In this document: positions 7,317 to 16,793 of the stretch, in pieces
How positions within the stretch are numbered: the stretch's first letter is position 1
Layout of the letters: each line of letters begins with the position of its first letter
Position numbers and translations under genes: made by a program
Notes under the pieces: model-generated
What the model saw: only the letters and a program-made list of their open reading frames with translations
Databases searched by the model: none
Told to the model about the DNA's origin: nothing
Assembly (NCBI RefSeq): GCF_003254565.1
Contig: NZ_QJRI01000168.1
Span: forward strand, 89,414 to 153,413
Source of the DNA: Flavobacterium nitrogenifigens
GTDB taxonomy: Bacteria > Bacteroidota > Bacteroidia > Flavobacteriales > Flavobacteriaceae
Direction: 5' to 3'
DNA length: 64,000 nt

Positions 7317-8621
7317 ATGCAAATTACAAACCAAGCCGGCGATCAACATGAAGTGCCAACAGAAGGAGGAAATCAAAAACAATATCTTCTGCCTTTTATC
7401 CTCGTTACATGCCTATTTTTTCTGTGGGGAATGGCCCACAACTTAGATTCAGTTTTAATTCCGCACTTGAAAAAAGCGTGCGAATTAAACAATCGCCAAT
7501 CTACTCTAATTGATACTTCTGTATTCTTTGCTTATTTTATCATGGCAATTCCTGCGGGAATGCTTATTAAAAGATTTGGTTATAAAAACAGTATCATTAC
7601 TGGATTATTAGTTTTTGCAGCAGGAGCATTTTTGTTCGTTCCAGCAGCTAATACCAGAACTTACGAACTGTTCTTATTTGCACTTTTTGTAATTGGATGC
7701 GGTTTAACGATTTTAGAAACTAGTGCAAACCCTTACGCAGCAATATTAGGACCTGCGGAATCCTCTTCTAAAAGATTGAATTTAGCAGCTTCTTTCAACG
7801 GATTGGCTGCCATGGTTGCTCCAATTGTAGGTTCGTTATTTATTCTTTCAGGAACCAATCATACACCAGAACAAATGGCAGCAATGCCTGAGGCAGAAAA
7901 AGTGGCTTATTTATTAGGCGAAGCAGCTTCTGTAAAAATGCCTTATATTGTTTTAGGAAGTATCTTAGTTTTGGTTGCTATTATATTTTACTTTGTACAA
8001 CTGCCTTCAATGAAAGCGACTCATGCAGAAGCTGAAATTAAACCTGGATTTTTCTCTGTTTTAAAATTCAGACATTTAAGCTGGGGCGTTATTGCCCAAT
8101 TTTTTTATGTTGGAGCTCAAGTTTGCATTACAAGTTTCTTCATCAGAATTGCACAGCAAGGTGCTGGATTAGACGAAAAAACTGCTGGATATTATTTAGG
8201 AATCTATGGTTTCCTTTTTATGGCAGGACGTTTTATTGGAACTTTCTTTTTACGTTTTGTAAAAGATTATGTTTTATTGTCAATCTACTGCGTAATGAGC
8301 GTTTTACTTTGTTTAGTAGCGATTTACGGTTCTGGAATTGTGGTTATTTACGCTCTTGGCGGAATCGGGTTCTTTATGTCAATTATGTTTCCAACTATTT
8401 TTTCTTTAGGAATTAAAGGCTTAAAATCGAACACGGAAACGGGTTCTTCTTGGTTGGTAATGTCGATTGTTGGTGGCGCTATTATTCCTTACGGAATGGG
8501 AACTTTAATCGATATGAATCACGATGATATTCAGTCAGGATATATTATTCCGCTAGTTTGTTTCTTGATTATTCTTTCTTTTGGGGCTTTTGGTCATAAA
8601 GTGAAAACGGTTTCTGAATAG
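7317..8621 (+). CDS. MFS transporter of the FucP (L-fucose:H+ symporter) family
   Basis: A 434-residue major facilitator with about 12 hydrophobic segments. FFLWGMAHNLDSVLIPHLKK in helix 1, the AGMLIKRFGYK loop, ILETSANPYAAILGP in helix 4 and GSSWLVMSIVGG are typical of the FucP/GluP family. The helix-4 glutamate needed for proton coupling is kept. The helix-1 acidic residue appears one position earlier than I recall for E. coli FucP. It ends the operon, just before a palindrome, and would import the sugar or sugar acid used by the upstream genes. L-fucose is possible, but the family also carries glucose, galactose and other sugars. Confidence 0.88.
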   Translation: MQITNQAGDQHEVPTEGGNQKQYLLPFILVTCLFFLWGMAHNLDSVLIPHLKKACELNNRQSTLIDTSVFFAYFIMAIPAGMLIKRFGYKNSIITGLLVFAAGAFLFVPAANTRTYELFLFALFVIGCGLTILETSANPYAAILGPAESSSKRLNLAASFNGLAAMVAPIVGSLFILSGTNHTPEQMAAMPEAEKVAYLLGEAASVKMPYIVLGSILVLVAIIFYFVQLPSMKATHAEAEIKPGFFSVLKFRHLSWGVIAQFFYVGAQVCITSFFIRIAQQGAGLDEKTAGYYLGIYGFLFMAGRFIGTFFLRFVKDYVLLSIYCVMSVLLCLVAIYGSGIVVIYALGGIGFFMSIMFPTIFSLGIKGLKSNTETGSSWLVMSIVGGAIIPYGMGTLIDMNHDDIQSGYIIPLVCFLIILSFGAFGHKVKTVSE

Positions 8622-8634
8622 TTTTTTTGCCACT

Positions 8635-8650
8635 CCCGATAGCTATCGGG
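8635..8650. repeat. 16 bp perfect palindrome, possible terminator
   Basis: CCCGATAGCTATCGGG is self-complementary and lies 13 bases after the transporter stop codon. The same 16-mer recurs at 57895-57910, again just after a gene. It may act as a terminator stem or be a REP-type element; it is not followed by a clear T-tract. Confidence 0.6.
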
Positions 8651-8676
8651 ATATAGGATTAAAAAGGATTTTTTTT

Positions 8677-8988
8677 GCCACAACCCGAGCGATAGCGAAC
8701 AGGCGAAGCAATTACACGAATTAACACGAATTTTTATTTTTAAAAATATCAATTGCCTCCAGCTAAAGCTGGAGGTTTTTTGTTTTTTTTGGAAATAAAA
8801 GGCTTTAGCCAAACTTTTGCGCCTAGTTTGGCTAAAGCCAATAAATGTAGAATCTAGTAACCTCCAGCTAAAGCTGGAGGCAATTCATTTTAGCCATGAA
8901 TTAGCATAAATTAAAACCTTTTATAAAAATAAAATTCGTGTTAATTCGTGCAATTGCTTCGCCTGTTCGCTATCGCTCGGGTAGTGGC
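8677..8988. repeat. Nested palindrome of about 310 bp
   Basis: Three inverted repeats are stacked inside one another. Outer arms of about 65 bp lie at 8677-8745 and 8921-8988. Two copies of the palindromic unit CCTCCAGCTAAAGCTGGAGG (8756-8775 and 8861-8880) form the middle layer. The inner arms are GGCTTTAGCCAAAC (8801-8814) and its complement (8826-8839). No gene lies inside. The nesting suggests repeated insertion of palindromic elements into each other's loops. Confidence 0.85.
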
Positions 8989-9000
8989 TATAAAAAATCA

Positions 9001-9026
9001 AAAACGCCTCCAATTGGAGGCGTTTT
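9001..9026 (-). terminator. Rho-independent terminator of the secreted-protein gene
   Basis: AACGCCTCC and GGAGGCGTT form a stem with an AATT centre, bounded by A-tracts and T-tracts. It lies 15 bases beyond the stop codon of the minus-strand gene at 9042-9545. Confidence 0.75.
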
Positions 9027-9041
9027 CTTTAGTCATGTTTA

Positions 9042-9545
9042 TTAATGGTGTTTGCCATTACCGTGATCGTGGTTCTTGTCTGACTTATTCTTTCCTTGGC
9101 TGTTTCCGTTGCCATTGTTCCCACTATTTCCTTTATCATTTCCGTAGTGGTTTCCGTTGTTGCCTTTTGGCTTTTCACCTCTATTTTTTTGAGGTTTTCC
9201 GTGGTAACCTTTCGGATATTCAGCTCTATGTTTTGAATGATAGTAATAAGGAGAATTTCCTCTATAATCAGTCAAAACTACTTTGTATCCTGAATACAAA
9301 TCATAGTTTCTATATATAGACGGAAGTCTTCTTTCACGAATCCATTTTCCGCTATTGGCATAAATAAATACACTTTGATTTATATCATAATACACATCGA
9401 TATCTGGCAAATAATAGTATCTGCTGTTGTCGTAACCTTGCGGCCCCCAATTTGGAGGAGTACCAATATTTACATTTACTGATACTTGAGCTTGAGCAAA
9501 AAATGCACTCATAAAAAGCACTGAGGCGAATATTAACTTTTTCAT
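9042..9545 (-). CDS. Secreted protein with Gly/Asn/His-rich tail, unknown function
   Basis: A 167-residue protein with a clear signal peptide (MKKLIFASVLFMSAFFAQAQ), so periplasmic or exported. The mature part (about 21-110) is rich in Tyr and Asp, including YYYLPDIDVYYDIN. The tail from about residue 118 is low complexity: Gly, Asn, Lys and a His-rich end (HDHGNGKHH). That tail could bind metal or a surface polymer, but this is only inference. It is a single-gene unit with its own terminator. I do not recognise a characterised family. Position-by-position codon use gives no sign of recent transfer. Confidence 0.75.
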   Translation of the reverse strand: MKKLIFASVLFMSAFFAQAQVSVNVNIGTPPNWGPQGYDNSRYYYLPDIDVYYDINQSVFIYANSGKWIRERRLPSIYRNYDLYSGYKVVLTDYRGNSPYYYHSKHRAEYPKGYHGKPQKNRGEKPKGNNGNHYGNDKGNSGNNGNGNSQGKNKSDKNHDHGNGKHH

Positions 9546-9680
9546 GTCTTTAGAATTTAAATGTTAACTGTAATAGATATTAATCGAAATTAATGCCAAA
9601 GATTTGTGATTCAAGCATTCATTATACAAAATTACGAAACTAATCGACGAATAGTGTTTTTTAAACGATGTACTTTTAAA

Positions 9681-9710
9681 AAAACCGTCTCAGATTTTGA
9701 GACGGTTTTT
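9681..9710 (-). terminator. Terminator of the RND efflux operon
   Basis: AAAACCGTCTCA and TGAGACGGTTTT form a stem with a short GATTT-type loop. It lies 15 bases beyond the stop codon of the outer-membrane factor gene (stop at 9725). Confidence 0.8.
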
Positions 9711-9724
9711 ATCATTATAAACAA

Positions 9725-11131
9725 TTATTTCCAACCACCACCCAACGCTCTGTACAAATTAATAACAGCTTGCAATTTTTGCAGATTATCATTTACTCCG
9801 TTTAATTGCGCCGCTAAAAGGTTTTGCTGAGATGTTAATACATCTGTATAGTTAGTTGCAGAACTATATTCTAAAAGTTCTTGCGTAAAGTCTACTGCTT
9901 TCTCTAAAGCTGCAATTTGTTTCGCTCTAGAATCTTCTTTTTCAACAGCCATTTGGTACGCATACAAGGCATTTGAAACTTCCTGACCTGCTACTAAAAG
10001 ACTTTGCTGGAAATTATTATATGCTTGTAATTGTTGTGACTGCGCTGTAGTCAATCTCATTTTATTTAAGCCGTTATTGAATAAAGGCTGTGTTAGTCCT
10101 CCAATAATCGAATAAAAGATAGAATGGCTAAAGAAATCATTCAATTCTAAATTTGAAAATCCTGTGCTTGCTGTAAGCGTCAGACTTGGATAAAAATATG
10201 TTTTAGCCAAATTAGTTGATTCAAAAGCGACTCTGAAATTAAATTCCGCTTGACGGACATCTGGACGGTTATTTAATAACTGAGCAGGCATTCCGATTGC
10301 AATTTTTTCAGGAATAATCTGTGTTCCTAAAACGCCTCTATCAATTGGTCCTGGCCCTTGTCCAAGCAAAATATTTAAAGCATTTTCAGTTTCACGAATG
10401 CTTTGCTTCAAGTCTGGAATTAAAACTTCAGCCGCATGCTGATTGGCCTCACTCTGAACAACAGCCGCACCAGTTACAATTGCTCCTTCTTTTAAAGCTT
10501 TTATGGTTTCAACGTTTTCTATACGGCTTTTTAATGTTTCTTCCGTAATTTTTAACGATTCATCATAAGATAATAACAAGAAGTAATTATTGGCAATATC
10601 AGCAATTAATTGCGTCTGAACGGCTTGTTTTGCAGCATCAGAAGCTAAATAAGTTGCTAGAGCCGCTCTTTTAGAACTACTTAATTTTCCCCATACATCA
10701 ATCTCCCAAGAACTGCTTACACCTAATTTGTAAGTTGTAGTTAGAGTATTAATGTTGATTCCTGCTGGAAAGTTTAATCCTGCCTGAGATTGTTTGTTAT
10801 GCGTTACATTAGCGTCCAACTGCAAGCTTGGGTAATAAGCCAATTTACTCTGACGCAGAGAAGCTCTTGCCTGAACAATATTCTCAATTGCATTTTTCAG
10901 ATTCAAGTTTTGTTCTAAACCTTTCTGGATTAATGCATTTAATTTTTCATCTTTAAAAACAGTATTCCAAGGCATGTCTGCAATTGTAGTCGAATCTGTT
11001 GTAGATTGATCACGATACAATTGGTCTGTTTTTAATGTTGTGGGACGTTCGTATTTTTTGGTAACAGAGCACGCACTAATAAGTGCGGCTGTCATTACCA
11101 GTAAAATATATTTATTTGAACTATTCGTCAT
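9725..11131 (-). CDS. RND efflux outer-membrane factor (OprM/NodT family lipoprotein)
   Basis: A 468-residue TolC-like outer-membrane channel. The N-terminus has a lipoprotein signal (AALISAC, lipidated Cys at 21) followed by SVTKKYERP, typical of the NodT/OprM subfamily. Two outer-membrane efflux repeats fill the rest, with the conserved LLNNRPDVRQAE segment between them. It docks with the adaptor and pump encoded upstream to let substrates leave the cell. It is the last gene of a three-gene minus-strand operon, 18 bases after the pump gene, and is followed by a terminator. Confidence 0.93.
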   Translation of the reverse strand: MTNSSNKYILLVMTAALISACSVTKKYERPTTLKTDQLYRDQSTTDSTTIADMPWNTVFKDEKLNALIQKGLEQNLNLKNAIENIVQARASLRQSKLAYYPSLQLDANVTHNKQSQAGLNFPAGININTLTTTYKLGVSSSWEIDVWGKLSSSKRAALATYLASDAAKQAVQTQLIADIANNYFLLLSYDESLKITEETLKSRIENVETIKALKEGAIVTGAAVVQSEANQHAAEVLIPDLKQSIRETENALNILLGQGPGPIDRGVLGTQIIPEKIAIGMPAQLLNNRPDVRQAEFNFRVAFESTNLAKTYFYPSLTLTASTGFSNLELNDFFSHSIFYSIIGGLTQPLFNNGLNKMRLTTAQSQQLQAYNNFQQSLLVAGQEVSNALYAYQMAVEKEDSRAKQIAALEKAVDFTQELLEYSSATNYTDVLTSQQNLLAAQLNGVNDNLQKLQAVINLYRALGGGWK

Positions 11132-11149
11132 TTTTGTTGTAATTTAAAT

Positions 11150-14100
11150 TTACTCTTTGTGAGTTTCTATTAAATGAATTTCGTCTTCATCTTCGTCTTC
11201 ATCATCATAACCATCTTTCGCTGGACCGCTTACCTTTTCTTGTAAAGTTTGGAAAATGATAAACAGAACTGGAATAACAAATACTCCTAAAATGGTTCCT
11301 ATTAACATACCCCCAACGGCACCAGTACCAATAGATTTATTACCAACAGCTCCCGCTCCAGAAGCAAACATTAACGGAACTAATCCTAAAATAAAGGCAA
11401 ACGAAGTCATCAAAATTGGACGTAAACGCGCTACTGCTCCATCAATTGCCGCTTGCACAATCGGAAGTCCTTTTCTTCTTCTATCCAAAGCAAATTCGAC
11501 AATCAAAATACCGTTCTTCGCCAGAAGTCCGATCAGCATGATTAAGGAAATCTGCAGGTAAATGTTACTATTTAATTTAAAAATAATCGAGAATAAATAC
11601 GCTCCTGCTAATCCAAACGGAATTGATAATAATACCGCAAATGGCAAAATGTAACTTTCGTATTGTGCACTTAGTAAGAAATAAACGAAAACCAAACATA
11701 AAAGGAAAATGAAAATTGTTTCACTTCCTGATGCTAATTCCTCACGTGTTAAACCTGAGAATTCATACCCATAACCTGCTGGAAGGTTTTCTGCAGCCAC
11801 TTCTTGGATGGCTTTAATAGCATCTCCAGAACTGTAGCCTGGTTTTGGTGCTCCTGTAATCGAAATTGACGTAAATAAATTAAATCGCGAAATAGATTCT
11901 GGTCCAAAAACTCTTGTCATTTTTACAAACTCTGTAATTGGCGCCATGTTTCCTGCGCTATTTCTAACGAAAATCTTATTCAACCCTTCCGTATTCGTTC
12001 TAAATTCTGGAGCTGCCTGAACCATTACACGGTATTGTTTCCCGAATTTGTTGAAATTCGAAGCGTACAATCCACCGTAATATCCTTGCATGGTTGATAG
12101 AATCGTATTTACAGAAACTCCCGCATCTTTCGCTTTCGCTAAATTAATATCCATCATATACTGAGGGAAACCAGGGTTAAATGGCGTTGTCGCATATTGA
12201 ATTTCTGGACGCTCAGATAATTTCGCTAAGAATTCATTATTCACTTTATAGAACTCAGAAGTCGTATGTCCACCTTTATCTTGCAATTGGAATTCGAATC
12301 CACCACTTTGTCCAAAACCTTGAATAGTTGGAGGCGAAATAAAGAAAATATTGGCTTCGCGAATACCACTTGTTTTAGCAAAAAGCTGCCCAATTACATC
12401 ATCAACACTAAGCTCTCGCTGATCCCAAGGATATAATTTTACAATAACCATACTGTACGCACTACCCGCTCCTGCAGTAAAGTTCTGTCCGACAATACGA
12501 AGTGTATTTTTAACTCCCGGAATGGTTTTCGCAATACTATCAACTCTTTTTGCAATAATATCTGAACGCTCCATAGAAGCCGATGGCGGTAAGCTGATAT
12601 TAGCGAAAACAGTTCCCTGATCCTCTGACGGAACGAAAGCAGATGGAGTCGTTTTCATCATATAAACTAAAGCGACACCAGCAATTACAATAGAAGCCAA
12701 TGCAATCCATTTTTTTGCAGAAAGGAAACTTACAGAACGTTTGTATCTTGCTGTAACATTGTCGAATGCCACGTTAAATGAAGTATAAAAACGCTGTAAA
12801 TAACTTTTATGTTTATGATCATCAGCATGCGGTTTCAATAAAAGCGCACACAAAGCCGGACTCAAAGTCAAGGCATTTACCGCCGAAAGAATAATAGCAA
12901 CTGCCAGCGTAATACCAAACTGCTTGTAGAAAACCCCAGTTGATCCGTTAATAAATGTTACTGGAATAAATACCGCCGCCATTACTAATGTAATCGAAAT
13001 AATCGCTCCCGAAATTTCGTCCATTGCATGAATCGTCGCTTTTTTAGCCGATTTATATCCGTGATCCAGTTTGGCGTGAACGGCCTCGACGACGACAATC
13101 GCATCATCGACCACAATACCAATGGCAAGTACCATCGCAAAAAGCGTCAATAAGTTAATCGTAAATCCGAATAAATTCAGGAAGAAGAATGTACCCACAA
13201 TCGCAACCGGAACCGCAATTGCTGGAATTAAAGTCGATCTAAAATCTTGAAGGAAAATAAATACTACGATAAAAACCAAAATAAAGGCTTCAACCAAAGT
13301 GTGAATTACTTTTTCAATAGAAGCATCCAAGTTTTCGTTAACGTCCACCATAATGGTGTATTTCATTCCTTTTGGAAAACTTTTAGCTGCTTCTTCAATC
13401 AGTTTTTTAGAATTGATAATTACATCACGCGCGTTTGATCCAGGAGTCTGGCTGATTGCCATTGCTGCCGATTCTACGCCATTTGTTTTAATCGTTTGAG
13501 CATAACTTAAAGATCCTAACTCTACTTTAGCTACATCTTTAAGCCTTAACATCTGTCCGTTTCCAACAGATTTGATAACAATATCTTCAAATTCCTGAGC
13601 GCTTGTTAAACGTCCTTTGTATTTAATTACATATTGAAATGCCTGATTTCCATTTTCACCAAATTTACCCGGTGCTGCTTCGATATTTTGTTCTGCTAAA
13701 GCTGCCGAAATATCACTTGGAATCAATTTGTATTGTTGCATTACGTCTGGTTTCAGCCAGATTCTCATTGAGTAATCTTTGGCACCAAAAACGGTTACAT
13801 CTCCTACCCCAACCACACGCTGAATTTGCGGTACAAGATTGATCTTTGCATAGTTTTGAAGAAACGTCTGATCGTAAGCTTTATCATCACTGTATAAAGA
13901 GAAAATCAACAAGTTACTACTCTGGCTTTTGGTTACTGTAACCCCCGCCTGAGTTACCTCTACAGGCAATAAACTTGTTGCTCTAGAAACCCTGTTCTGA
14001 ACGTTTACCGCTGCTAAGTCAGGATTTGTTCCTACTTTAAAGAAAACTTTGATCGATGCGTTGCCATCATTTGTTGCTGTAGAAGTCATGTACGTCATGT

Positions 14101-14320
14101 TTTCTACACCATTAATCTGTTCCTCAAGCGGAATTACGATACTTTTAAGTACCACATCAGCATTGGCTCCAGTATAGCTTGCCGCAACGTTTACCGTTGG
14201 TGGCGCGATATCCGGATATTGGGAAATCGGTAACTCGATTAGGCCTAAAACACCTAAAATAACGATAATAACAGATATTACCGTCGAGAGTACGGGTCTT
14301 TGTATAAATCTTTTAAACAT
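11150..14320 (-). CDS. RND multidrug efflux pump, inner-membrane subunit (HAE1/AcrB family)
   Basis: A 1056-residue AcrB/MexB-type proton-driven exporter. It has the usual layout of a membrane helix, a large periplasmic loop, six helices, a second periplasmic loop and five helices. The proton-relay motif GIVVDDAIVVVEAV in the fourth transmembrane helix keeps both aspartates, and LLAKNGILIVEFA carries the relay lysine. The C-terminal tail is acidic (DEDEDEDE). The opening, FKRFIQRPVLSTVISVIIVI, is typical. It lies 5 bases after the adaptor gene. Substrates, probably hydrophobic drugs or bile-like compounds, cannot be predicted. Confidence 0.95.
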   Translation of the reverse strand: MFKRFIQRPVLSTVISVIIVILGVLGLIELPISQYPDIAPPTVNVAASYTGANADVVLKSIVIPLEEQINGVENMTYMTSTATNDGNASIKVFFKVGTNPDLAAVNVQNRVSRATSLLPVEVTQAGVTVTKSQSSNLLIFSLYSDDKAYDQTFLQNYAKINLVPQIQRVVGVGDVTVFGAKDYSMRIWLKPDVMQQYKLIPSDISAALAEQNIEAAPGKFGENGNQAFQYVIKYKGRLTSAQEFEDIVIKSVGNGQMLRLKDVAKVELGSLSYAQTIKTNGVESAAMAISQTPGSNARDVIINSKKLIEEAAKSFPKGMKYTIMVDVNENLDASIEKVIHTLVEAFILVFIVVFIFLQDFRSTLIPAIAVPVAIVGTFFFLNLFGFTINLLTLFAMVLAIGIVVDDAIVVVEAVHAKLDHGYKSAKKATIHAMDEISGAIISITLVMAAVFIPVTFINGSTGVFYKQFGITLAVAIILSAVNALTLSPALCALLLKPHADDHKHKSYLQRFYTSFNVAFDNVTARYKRSVSFLSAKKWIALASIVIAGVALVYMMKTTPSAFVPSEDQGTVFANISLPPSASMERSDIIAKRVDSIAKTIPGVKNTLRIVGQNFTAGAGSAYSMVIVKLYPWDQRELSVDDVIGQLFAKTSGIREANIFFISPPTIQGFGQSGGFEFQLQDKGGHTTSEFYKVNNEFLAKLSERPEIQYATTPFNPGFPQYMMDINLAKAKDAGVSVNTILSTMQGYYGGLYASNFNKFGKQYRVMVQAAPEFRTNTEGLNKIFVRNSAGNMAPITEFVKMTRVFGPESISRFNLFTSISITGAPKPGYSSGDAIKAIQEVAAENLPAGYGYEFSGLTREELASGSETIFIFLLCLVFVYFLLSAQYESYILPFAVLLSIPFGLAGAYLFSIIFKLNSNIYLQISLIMLIGLLAKNGILIVEFALDRRRKGLPIVQAAIDGAVARLRPILMTSFAFILGLVPLMFASGAGAVGNKSIGTGAVGGMLIGTILGVFVIPVLFIIFQTLQEKVSGPAKDGYDDEDEDEDEIHLIETHKE

Positions 14321-14325
14321 TTTTT

Positions 14326-15480
14326 TTATTTTAAATCGGCGTAAACTGCTTCCGTGCTTTGATTTTGGGCTTTAATTTCAGTTCCTTCTTTTAATGAGGC
14401 TACTCCTTCTAATACGATTTCATCACCAGGATTTAATCCGCTTGTTACCACGTAATAGTTTCCAGCCGAATTGTCCAATACTGTGATATTAGCATTTCTT
14501 GTCTTTTTGTCTTTTCCTAAAACAACTGCGAACATTTTATCCTGAAGTTCAAATGTGGCACTTTGAGGAATTATAATGGCATCTTTTACATAATTCGGAA
14601 TTTGCACGGTTGTACTGCTTCCGCTTCTGATAATTCCTTTTGGATTTGGGAAACGTGCTCTAAAATTTACCGTACCTGTTTCTGTATTAATTAATCCGTT
14701 TACCGTTTCAATATTTCCTTTTTGATCATAAGCTGAACCGTCTGAAAGCAATAAAGAAACTGCTGGCATGCTTTTTATCTTTTGGTTTAATGAACCTCCC
14801 GCATCTTTAGTAAAATTCAACAGTGCTTTTTCATTCATTGCAAAATAAGCGTATACATTACCAATACTCGAAACGGTTGTTAAAGGTTCGGTTGTATTAG
14901 AACTTACCAAACTTCCTAAACGGAAAGGAATTGAACCTACAACTCCATTTACAGGACTTGTTACAGTTGTATATCCTAAGTTAACTTTAGCATTTACTAA
15001 AGCTGCATTCGCCTGCGCTAAAGATGCCATAGCTGACTCATAAGTATATTGAGCCGATTCTAAATCGTATTTGCTAATAATTCCTTTTTCAACCAATGGT
15101 TTCACTTTGTTTACAGCCAGTTTTGCTGTACTTACTTCTGCCTGAGCACTTTTTATGCTTGCTGTTGCAGTACGAACTTGCTGCTCATATTCTGGAGCGC
15201 TGATTTTAAACAATGGCTGTCCTGCTTTGACTACAGCACCTTCATCAACAAAAATTTTATCAATATAACCTTCAACTCTAGGGCGAATTTCTATGTTTTG
15301 TTGTCCTTGAATACTAGCAGGAAAATCGCTGTTTAATGTCGCTGATTTTGTCTGTAAAGTCACAGTCTTGTATTCTTTAATCTGCGGCGCACCTCCGGCT
15401 TGAGCCGATTTATCATTTTTACCGCAAGAAGCGATAATAAGTGATGCTGCGAGAATGCTTAAAAATGATTGCTTATTCAT
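14326..15480 (-). CDS. RND efflux periplasmic adaptor (AcrA/MexA family lipoprotein)
   Basis: A 384-residue membrane-fusion protein. A lipobox (LIIASC, Cys at 19) anchors it in the inner membrane. The lipoyl-like domain (IEPRVEGYID-type segment, IFVDEGAVVKAGQPLFKI), an alpha-helical hairpin (about 100-165) and the beta-barrel regions (GSSTTVQIPNYVKDAIIIPQSA) follow in family order. It links pump and outer-membrane channel. It is the first gene of the operon. The 266 bp gap to the divergent histidine kinase gene should hold the promoter, but I found no full two-box match. The adjacent LytTR two-component pair is a plausible regulator. Confidence 0.93.
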   Translation of the reverse strand: MNKQSFLSILAASLIIASCGKNDKSAQAGGAPQIKEYKTVTLQTKSATLNSDFPASIQGQQNIEIRPRVEGYIDKIFVDEGAVVKAGQPLFKISAPEYEQQVRTATASIKSAQAEVSTAKLAVNKVKPLVEKGIISKYDLESAQYTYESAMASLAQANAALVNAKVNLGYTTVTSPVNGVVGSIPFRLGSLVSSNTTEPLTTVSSIGNVYAYFAMNEKALLNFTKDAGGSLNQKIKSMPAVSLLLSDGSAYDQKGNIETVNGLINTETGTVNFRARFPNPKGIIRSGSSTTVQIPNYVKDAIIIPQSATFELQDKMFAVVLGKDKKTRNANITVLDNSAGNYYVVTSGLNPGDEIVLEGVASLKEGTEIKAQNQSTEAVYADLK

Positions 15481-15746
15481 TGTGAAAAATGTGTAATTAT
15501 CGATTATATGCCAACAAAAGAAATAAAATATAACACACGAAATTTTTCAAATAGACGAAGAGCAAGAGACAATCGATAAAGGTAAGATGAGAACCGATGG
15601 AATTTTTTAAAATATTAAACAAGCGTTTAATTTTTGTCTTATCGGCTCTAAAATGCTTTTTAGAGACTCTAATTCGGGGTTTAGCGATTGCTAAAATTTT
15701 GTATTCAAATAAAATGTAATATTGTCCGTATAAATCATAAATCGTA

Positions 15747-16793
15747 ATGACACCGAATATTTTCAGACCTTATTTATTTACCGGATTACATATTCTTGGC
15801 TGGTCTCTATTAGGGTATCTTATGCTGTTTTATATTCCACTTACCTGGAATGTTGTGCTTCCGCAAGTATTCTGGCTCTGGCAAACAATCATCTTGTTTT
15901 TACTCATGGTGGTCTTTTATTCTACAGCAAAACTCGTTGTTCCTAGAACCATCATAAAAGACAACACTTCACTCTTCTTGCTTTGGGCGTTTGCTGCTAT
16001 AATCGCCATGCAGCTCATTGCTTACTTTTACACTTCACAAACCGATCTTCATAATCAAATTATGAAAGCCATTGGGTTTAAAAAATACAAAAATCCTTAT
16101 TTCGACAACTACGTTTTTACCTTAACATTATTGGTTTTAGGGATAGGCACCAGCTGGGCAATGCTGCAGCACTGGCAAAAAGCGGCACTGCACAAACAAA
16201 AACTGGAACAAGACAAAACAATGGCCGAACTGGCGATGCTAAAAGCGCAAATCAATCCGCATTTTTTCTTTAATTCTCTAAACAGCATTTATTCACTTAC
16301 TTATACTGATACTGAAGATTCTCGAAATGCACTTCACACCTTGAGCCGAATGATGCGTTATTTGCTTTACAGCACAGAAGAGAAAACAACGCTGCTGAAA
16401 GAAGCTGAGTTTATGAGAGATTTCATTGCATTAATGAAACTTCGCGCCAATAGCAAACTGACCATCACAACAGATATTCCTGAAAAAATACATGATTACC
16501 CAATTGTTCCGATGTTATTACTACCTTTAGTAGAAAATGCTTTTAAACATGGCGTTCATGCCACTGATAAAAGTGAGATCTACATTAAGCTTACGCAAAA
16601 TGGAAGCGAACTGGAATTTGAAGTTGAAAATACTTATTTTGAAAAAACAACAGTTTCTGATGTAGGCGGAATTGGTTTAACCAACACCAAACGAAGATTG
16701 CAATTGATTTATCCAAATCAGCATTTTATTTCTTTTGGAGTTACCGATCACGGAACATATAAAATTAAGTTGAAGATAAATTTAGAGCAATGA
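15747..16793 (+). CDS. LytS-like sensor histidine kinase
   Basis: A 348-residue membrane histidine kinase of the LytS/YehU (His_kinase, PF06580) class. Four predicted membrane helices occupy roughly residues 10-140 with little extracytoplasmic domain. The phospho-acceptor is H172 in NPHFFFNSLNSI. An N-box (LVENAFKHG) and a G-box (GGIGLTNTKRRL) complete the ATPase domain. The last 4 bases overlap the response-regulator gene (ATGA). It diverges from the RND efflux operon, so control of that pump by membrane stress is a reasonable guess, not shown. Confidence 0.93.
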   Translation: MTPNIFRPYLFTGLHILGWSLLGYLMLFYIPLTWNVVLPQVFWLWQTIILFLLMVVFYSTAKLVVPRTIIKDNTSLFLLWAFAAIIAMQLIAYFYTSQTDLHNQIMKAIGFKKYKNPYFDNYVFTLTLLVLGIGTSWAMLQHWQKAALHKQKLEQDKTMAELAMLKAQINPHFFFNSLNSIYSLTYTDTEDSRNALHTLSRMMRYLLYSTEEKTTLLKEAEFMRDFIALMKLRANSKLTITTDIPEKIHDYPIVPMLLLPLVENAFKHGVHATDKSEIYIKLTQNGSELEFEVENTYFEKTTVSDVGGIGLTNTKRRLQLIYPNQHFISFGVTDHGTYKIKLKINLEQ

